This document shows, piece after piece, positions 13,540 through 17,054 of a stretch of 17,054 bases of DNA; position 1 is the stretch's first letter, and each line of letters begins with the position of its first letter. The notes below the pieces were generated by a model. That model was given only the letters and a program-made list of their open reading frames with translations. It did no database searches and was not told where the DNA came from. The translations under genes and the position numbers were made by a program. The DNA is from CADCTB01 sp038214685 (GTDB lineage: Bacteria; Actinomycetota; Acidimicrobiia; Acidimicrobiales; AC-14), in assembly GCA_038214685.1 (NCBI GenBank), contig JBBQRO010000064.1:1-17054 (forward strand), given 5' to 3'.

Positions 13540-13941
13540 CTATCGGCCGGGCGCCAGTGTTCGGAGGCCGAGGCCCCGGGCGGCGCCGGCCATCCGGTCG
13601 TCGTAGGTAACCAGGCCCCCGAGGTCGTCACCCGCTACCTGGGCGGCGGCCAGGTGGATGGCGTCGAGCGTGCGAACTGCCTCCGGCGGGAGTCGCCCGG
13701 CTGCGAGCAGGAGGTCGCGGTCCACGATCAGCTGATCGAGCGCATCCAGATGGGCGAGGGCGACCTCGACGTCACCATTCACCCGGCGGACGGCCCGGAG
13801 CACCTCGGCGACCGAAAGTTCGCTCGTCATCAGGACATCGTCGCTGTGCAGATCCTCTCGCCAGGCGGCCAGCGCCTCGCTCTCGAGCTCCAAGACCGCG
13901 AACTTCACGATTGCGGAGGAGTCGAGGTACCAGATTCTCAC
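13540..13941 (-). CDS. vapC: type II toxin, PIN-domain ribonuclease (VapC family)
   Basis: 133 residues with the four acidic PIN positions: WYLDSSAIVK (Asp7), SELSVAEVLR (Glu46), RTLDAIHLAAA (Asp93) and VTYDDRM (Asp114/Asp115). VapC toxins are Mg-dependent RNases that cut tRNA or rRNA and are held inactive by the cognate antitoxin. The GTG start overlaps the antitoxin TGA as GTGA, so antitoxin translation precedes and couples to toxin translation. The frame is open much further upstream, but the coupling and PIN homology fix the start. Confidence 0.9.
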   Translation of the reverse strand: MRIWYLDSSAIVKFAVLELESEALAAWREDLHSDDVLMTSELSVAEVLRAVRRVNGDVEVALAHLDALDQLIVDRDLLLAAGRLPPEAVRTLDAIHLAAAQVAGDDLGGLVTYDDRMAGAARGLGLRTLAPGR

Positions 13942-14204
13942 CGCTCGTCGGCGCGCATCTCGGCGAGCGCGTCCGAGGCCGGTCGGGGTGTCGGCACCGG
14001 GGCTGGAAGCGGGCCTGTCGTGCTGCCCGGCTTCAGGCGTCGGGCGGCGCGTAGCTGGGCGACGACGTCGCCTGGAGGAGGCGACGGGCCCAGCACGGCC
14101 ATCACCTCCCCACGTCGGGTCACCTCGATGTGCTCGCCGGCATGGGCCCGCCGGATCCACTCGCTGGCGTTCTGCCGCAGTTCTCGAACTCCGATCCGGA
14201 CCAT
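13938..14204 (-). CDS. type II antitoxin, Phd/YefM family
   Basis: 88 residues. The N-terminal Phd/YefM fold is clear (MVRIGVRELRQNASEWIRRA, then HIEVTRRGEVMAVLGP). The C-terminal part is Pro-rich and ends in SDALAEMRADER, the usual toxin-wrapping helix. It neutralises the downstream PIN toxin and normally represses its own promoter by binding a palindrome. A TACGAT box (14218-14213) lies 8 nt before the ATG, and a perfect 17-bp palindrome lies 13 bp further upstream, next to the divergent small gene. Confidence 0.88.
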   Translation of the reverse strand: MVRIGVRELRQNASEWIRRAHAGEHIEVTRRGEVMAVLGPSPPPGDVVAQLRAARRLKPGSTTGPLPAPVPTPRPASDALAEMRADER

Positions 14205-14212
14205 GAGTACAC

Positions 14213-14218
14213 ATCGTA
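14213..14218 (-). promoter_or_regulatory. -10 box (TACGAT) of the Phd/PIN toxin-antitoxin operon
   Basis: TACGAT is 8 nt before the antitoxin ATG, again leaving no room for a Shine-Dalgarno site. Confidence 0.4.
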
Positions 14219-14230
14219 GCACTTGTCGCG

Positions 14231-14247
14231 CCGCCCACAATGGGCGG
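14231..14247. promoter_or_regulatory. 17-bp palindrome CCGCCCA-CAA-TGGGCGG
   Basis: Perfect 7-bp arms around CAA, abutting the ATG of the small SDR-like gene and lying in the -35 area of the divergent antitoxin promoter. It is a candidate autoregulatory operator, or a hairpin covering the start of the small gene. It differs from the 13507-13523 palindrome only at the fourth base of each arm and in the centre. Confidence 0.5.
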
Positions 14248-14496
14248 ATGGAGCTCGCAGGCAAGGTTGTGGTCGTACCGGTCGAGTGGGCCGACGCCGC
14301 CGGGTTGGCCGCCGCGATGGCGGCCAAAGGGGCCACCGTGGTGCTGGTCGGGTCCGACGGGCACGCCGCCGGCCGGCTGGCTGCGGTGCTGGAGGCCGCA
14401 GGCGCCGGCCGCCCGGCGGTGTTCGTGACCGACGGTTCGCCAGAGAGCCTCGACGCGCTGGCGGATTTCGTCGGGGAGCTGTTCCCGAGGCCGTAG
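14248..14496 (+). CDS. small SDR-like Rossmann protein, function unknown
   Basis: 82 residues. The sequence MELAGKVVVVPVEWADAAGL followed by AMAAKGATVVLVGSDG copies the first beta-alpha-beta unit of short-chain dehydrogenases. However, the cofactor glycine motif TGxxxGIG is replaced by PVEWADAAG, and the protein ends before any catalytic Ser-Tyr-Lys. It is unlikely to be a working oxidoreductase. It could be a remnant or a small binding protein. Coding bias fits the neighbours and the start follows a palindrome directly. The TAG stop is part of the -10 box of the next gene. Confidence 0.6.
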   Translation: MELAGKVVVVPVEWADAAGLAAAMAAKGATVVLVGSDGHAAGRLAAVLEAAGAGRPAVFVTDGSPESLDALADFVGELFPRP

Positions 14497-14499
14497 ATT
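14494..14499 (+). promoter_or_regulatory. -10 box (TAGATT), leaderless promoter of the amidotransferase gene
   Basis: TAGATT is 7 nt before GTG 14507, and its first three bases are the stop codon of the preceding small gene. Confidence 0.5.
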
Positions 14500-14506
14500 C
14501 GGTGCA

Positions 14507-15229
14507 GTGAAGCCGGTCATCGGGATCTCCGCCCATCCCCGCATCGTGGAGATCGCCACCGGGCCGGCGTTGCTTCACACCGCGAGCCGGTTCTACGTCG
14601 AGGGGGTGGAGCGGGCCGGCGGCATGCCGGTGATCCTTCCGGTCCTCGACCCCGACGCAGTAGACCACCTCCTGCCTGCGGTCAGCGGCATCCTGCTGAC
14701 CGGCGGCGGCGACGTTGCCCCGTCGCGCTACGGCGCCATGCCCATCGCCGAGACCCACAGCGTCGACCCGCTGCGCGACGCCTTCGAGATCCGCCTCATC
14801 CAGGCCGCCATCGAGGCCGACATGCCCCTCCTGGCCACCTGTCGGGGCATGCAGGTGCTCAACGTGGCCATGGGCGGGTCGCTGATCCAGCACGTCCCCC
14901 ACGCCACCGGCCAGGAGCACGATCGCGTCGACCGGTGGCGGGAGGGCGTCCACCGGGTGAAGATCGAGCCCGACAGCCACCTGGCCGAGGCCCTGGGTGC
15001 CACCGAGGTGCAGGTCAACTCCATCCACCACCAGGCTGTCGACCAGGCCGCCCCCGGTACCCGGGCCGTCGCCTGGGCTGAGGACGACACCGTGGAGGCC
15101 ATCGAGGTGCCCGGAAGCCCCCACATCGTGGCCGTTCAGTGGCACCCGGAGCTGCTCGAGGACTGGCCCGAGCAGCAGGGCCTGTTCCGCCAACTGGTCG
15201 AGCACGCCGCGGCCCGGGCGCGGACCTGA
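14507..15229 (+). CDS. gamma-glutamyl-gamma-aminobutyrate hydrolase family protein (class I amidotransferase fold)
   Basis: 240 residues of peptidase family C26 (PuuD-like). Seen: the opening KPVIGIS, the LLTGGGDVAPSRYG loop (63-76), the nucleophile elbow ATCRGMQVLN with Cys112, and the QWHPE motif with His213 and Glu215, completing the triad. PuuD releases GABA from gamma-glutamyl-GABA in putrescine degradation, and related enzymes cleave other gamma-glutamyl amides. No other putrescine gene is in the window, so the substrate is open. GTG start supported by the TAGATT box. A long inverted repeat begins one base after its stop. Confidence 0.9.
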   Translation: MKPVIGISAHPRIVEIATGPALLHTASRFYVEGVERAGGMPVILPVLDPDAVDHLLPAVSGILLTGGGDVAPSRYGAMPIAETHSVDPLRDAFEIRLIQAAIEADMPLLATCRGMQVLNVAMGGSLIQHVPHATGQEHDRVDRWREGVHRVKIEPDSHLAEALGATEVQVNSIHHQAVDQAAPGTRAVAWAEDDTVEAIEVPGSPHIVAVQWHPELLEDWPEQQGLFRQLVEHAAARART

Positions 15230-15230
15230 T

Positions 15231-15280
15231 CGAACCGGTGACACGGGGTGTCGTATATGGCACTGGATGTCACCAGTTCG
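15231..15280. promoter_or_regulatory. Inverted repeat upstream of the AbrB-type antitoxin, candidate operator
   Basis: Arms CGAACCGGTGACA (15231-15243) and TGTCACCAGTTCG (15268-15280) match at 12 of 13 positions around a 24-bp spacer. A smaller repeat GACAC-GGG-GTGTC (15240-15252) overlaps the left arm. The right arm falls near the -35 region of the antitoxin promoter, as expected for antitoxin autorepression. A role as terminator for the preceding gene is also possible, but there is no T-tract. Confidence 0.5.
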
Positions 15281-15297
15281 GAAAGGAGGGTCGATGG

Positions 15298-15303
15298 TAC
15301 CGT
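15298..15303 (+). promoter_or_regulatory. -10 box (TACCGT), leaderless promoter of the AbrB/PIN operon
   Basis: TACCGT is 6 nt before ATG 15310. A perfect AGGAGG lies at 15284-15289, but it is 20 nt from this ATG and, if the mRNA is leaderless, would not be transcribed. Confidence 0.45.
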
Positions 15304-15309
15304 TCTGCC

Positions 15310-15552
15310 ATGCGCACTACCATCGACTCGGGCGGACGGGTGGTCATTCCCAAGGCGATCCGCGACCGGCTCGGCCTGTCGCCCGGAGCCGACGTGGAAC
15401 TTGCGGAGGCCGACGGGGGAGTGGAGATACGACCGGCGCCGGCGGAGATCGAGCTCGTGGAGGTCGACGGACGGCTGGTCGCCCGCGCTGACGGCCTGCC
15501 CGCCCTCACCGACGAGATAGTGCGGGAGACGATCGAGCGCGTCAGGCGGTGA
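15310..15552 (+). CDS. vapB: type II antitoxin, SpoVT/AbrB family (VapB-like)
   Basis: 80 residues. The N-terminus MRTTIDSGGRVVIPKAIRDR and LGLSPGADVELAEADGGVEI form the swapped-hairpin AbrB DNA-binding fold. The C-terminus (ALTDEIVRETIERVRR) is a helix suited to binding the toxin. The TGA overlaps the toxin GTG as GTGA. It probably represses its own operon at the 15231-15280 inverted repeat. The antitoxin class differs from that of the other PIN pair 1.1 kb away, so the two systems are unlikely to cross-neutralise. Confidence 0.88.
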   Translation: MRTTIDSGGRVVIPKAIRDRLGLSPGADVELAEADGGVEIRPAPAEIELVEVDGRLVARADGLPALTDEIVRETIERVRR

Positions 15553-15953
15553 AGGCGGCGGACACCAGCGTGGTCGTCGCTGCGTTGGCCGCTTGGCACG
15601 AGGGCCACGAGTCGGCGCGGACCGCGATCGCCGGCGAAGAGATCCGGCTGCCGGCGCACTGCCTGTTGGAGGCCTACTCGGTGCTGACCCGCCTGCCACC
15701 CCCACATCGGTTGGATCCCCGAGCCGCGCTCGACCTGCTCCGGGCGTTCGCCGATGCCCCGCTCACCTTGGGGAAAGACGCCTACGCCTCCCTCCTGGGC
15801 CGGCTTGTCGAGAGCGGAATCTCCGGCGGCGCCGCCTACGACGCGCTGATCGGCGTCACCGCCGCCCACCACGACGCCCTTCTGCTGAGCCGGGACCGCC
15901 GGGCGGGTCGGGTGTACGACCTGCTGGGCGTCGGGTTCGAAATGGTGCCCTGA
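15549..15953 (+). CDS. vapC: type II toxin, PIN-domain ribonuclease (VapC family)
   Basis: 134 residues with all PIN acidic residues: KAADTSVVVAAL (Asp5), CLLEAYSVLTR (Glu41), AAYDALIG (Asp98) and LLSRDRRAG (Asp116). It is a predicted Mg-dependent RNase controlled by the AbrB-type antitoxin just upstream. The two are coupled by GTGA. It shares the fold but little sequence with the PIN toxin at 13540-13941, so it is not a recent duplicate. Confidence 0.9.
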   Translation: MKAADTSVVVAALAAWHEGHESARTAIAGEEIRLPAHCLLEAYSVLTRLPPPHRLDPRAALDLLRAFADAPLTLGKDAYASLLGRLVESGISGGAAYDALIGVTAAHHDALLLSRDRRAGRVYDLLGVGFEMVP

Positions 15954-15997
15954 GCGAGCGGATGCTGGCTGGCTGGGGATGATAGGGCGGAGGTGGT

Positions 15998-16049
15998 TTG
16001 TTACTATCTACGTAGGAGAAATTGTCTTCTCTTGGAAGCTGGTGCGCTG
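15998..16049 (+). promoter_or_regulatory. AT-richer promoter and leader of sufB
   Basis: This stretch is markedly richer in A/T than its surroundings. TACTAT (16002-16007) is a good -10 candidate, which leaves a leader of about 36 nt. The leader contains GAGAA-ATTGTC-TTCTC (16016-16031), an inverted repeat, and GGAAG (16034-16038), a weak Shine-Dalgarno site 11 nt before the ATG. Unlike most genes here, sufB therefore appears to have a leader. Confidence 0.4.
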
Positions 16050-17054
16050 ATGGCTACGACCGAACTCGATCTGGGCAAGTACAAGCTCGGATGGCACGAC
16101 GTCGAGGACTACGTCTTCAAGCCCAAGAAGGGCCTCAACGAGGACATCGTCAACGAGATGTCGTGGATGAAGGGCGAGCCCGAGTGGATGCGGCAGTTCC
16201 GCCTGCGGGCCCTGCGCACCTTCGAGCGCAAGCCCATGGCCCCGTGGTTCGCGGTGAACATGCCCGACCTCGACTTCCAGGACATCTTCTATTACATCAA
16301 GCCCACCGACCAGCAGGTGAGCTCCTGGGACCAGCTGCCCGACTCGGTCAAGGAGACCTACGAGAAGCTGGGCATCCCCGAGGCCGAGCGGAAGTACCTC
16401 GCCGGCGTCACCGCCCAGTACGAATCCGAGGTCGTCTACCACAAGAACCGTGAGGACCTCGAGGCCATGGGCGTCCTGTTCATGGACATGGACACCGCCC
16501 TGCGCGAGCACCCGGAGATCCTCAAGGAGTACTTCGGCACCGTCATCCCCCCGGGCGTCAACAAGTTCGCGGCCCTGAACTCCGCCGTGTGGTCGGGCGG
16601 CAGCTTCATCTACGTGCCGCCGGGCGTCGACGTCGAGATGCCCCTGCAGGCCTACTTCCGGATCAACGCCGAAAACATGGGCCAGTTCGAGCGCACGCTG
16701 ATCATCGCGGACGAGGGCTCCACCGTTCACTACATCGAGGGCTGCTCGGCGCCGGTCTACAGCACCGACTCCCTGCACTCGGCCGTGGTCGAGCTCATCG
16801 CCAAGCCCAGCGCCCACATCACCTACACCACCATCCAGAACTGGTCGACCAACGTCTACAACCTGGTCACCAAGCGGGCGCGGGCCGAGACCGAGGCCCG
16901 GGTGGAGTGGATCGACGGCAACATCGGCAGCCGGCTCACCATGAAGTACCCGTCGGTGTACCTCATGGGCCCCAAGGCCCAGGGCGAGGTTCTGTCGGTG
17001 GCCTACGCCGGCGCCGGCATGCACCAGGACGCCGGGGCCCAGATGGTCCACGCC
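16050..17054 (+). CDS. sufB: Fe-S cluster assembly protein SufB (partial, 3' end cut by the window)
   Basis: The first 335 codons of an uninterrupted frame; full SufB is about 470 residues. Strong family motifs are present: GLNEDIVNEMSWMKGEPEWM near the N-terminus, VPPGVDVEMPLQAYFRIN, ADEGSTVHYIEGCSAP, and VEWIDGNIGSRLTMKYPSVY. SufB is the scaffold subunit of the SufBCD complex, which builds iron-sulfur clusters in the cytosol with sulfur from SufS. The catalytic C-terminal part lies outside the window, and sufD and sufC probably follow. In many actinobacteria a sufR repressor gene precedes sufB; here the upstream gene is a PIN toxin. The clients BioB and MutY are encoded in the same window. 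Confidence 0.96.
   Translation, partial: MATTELDLGKYKLGWHDVEDYVFKPKKGLNEDIVNEMSWMKGEPEWMRQFRLRALRTFERKPMAPWFAVNMPDLDFQDIFYYIKPTDQQVSSWDQLPDSVKETYEKLGIPEAERKYLAGVTAQYESEVVYHKNREDLEAMGVLFMDMDTALREHPEILKEYFGTVIPPGVNKFAALNSAVWSGGSFIYVPPGVDVEMPLQAYFRINAENMGQFERTLIIADEGSTVHYIEGCSAPVYSTDSLHSAVVELIAKPSAHITYTTIQNWSTNVYNLVTKRARAETEARVEWIDGNIGSRLTMKYPSVYLMGPKAQGEVLSVAYAGAGMHQDAGAQMVHA

Noticed and set aside
15294..15491. A 65-codon frame starting 4 nt after a perfect AGGAGG
   Set aside because: The product becomes Arg/Gly-rich and overlaps the AbrB antitoxin in another frame. The Shine-Dalgarno match is attractive but the protein is not.
16008..17051. A 347-codon open frame on the minus strand opposite sufB
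   Set aside because: Its product is His/Gly/Val-rich and without motifs. It is the antisense shadow of the clear SufB reading frame in high-GC DNA.

Overview
The window is high-GC DNA (most 60-base rows counted by eye fall near 68-78% G+C) with densely packed genes. It looks like an actinobacterium. The evidence is a biotin synthase followed by the small actinobacterial partner BsaP, a MutY with the actinobacterial type of C-terminus, a DUF4395/thioredoxin pair, and repeated TANNNT boxes 6-8 nt before start codons, which is the leaderless-promoter pattern of this phylum. The class Acidimicrobiia is my best guess, but this is inference from sequence style only.

Layout. 1-117 holds the tail of an unknown gene. 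129-1773 (-) is a GAF-SpoIIE phosphatase-HATPase regulator of the RsbU/RsbW type, broken by one apparent frameshift. An alpha/beta hydrolase (1820-2581, +) diverges from it. bioB and bsaP (3752 to 2551, -) are translationally coupled. A large AAA/TPR ATPase (3812-6391, +) is followed by a family 2 glycosyltransferase. A methyltransferase (-) and mutY (+) diverge from a 23-bp gap in which their -10 boxes overlap.

8685-11315 (-) is a lower-GC restriction-modification cassette: a cytosine-5 methyltransferase, a putative PD-(D/E)XK nuclease with an embedded helix-turn-helix, and a Vsr mismatch endonuclease. M and R overlap as TGATG. The cassette abuts the mutY stop codon with no gap and was probably acquired by transfer.

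11511-12571 (+) carries a flavin reductase-like protein coupled to an RmlC-like epimerase, closed by a bidirectional terminator. On the minus strand, a Phd-type antitoxin and PIN toxin pair (14204-13540) precedes a DUF4395 membrane protein and a membrane-anchored thioredoxin-like protein (13490-12637). On the plus strand follow a tiny SDR-like protein, a class-I amidotransferase hydrolase (PuuD type), a second toxin-antitoxin pair (AbrB type plus PIN), and the first 335 codons of sufB, cut by the window end.

Most noteworthy are: the M-R(HTH)-V cassette; a BioB that appears to lack one auxiliary-cluster cysteine while sitting beside BsaP; a MutY with Glu where the catalytic Asp is expected; two near-identical 17-bp palindromes bracketing the first toxin-antitoxin pair; and about ten start codons preceded by leaderless-type promoters, one of which points to an ATC start. 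No tRNA, rRNA, CRISPR array, transposase or phage gene was seen.
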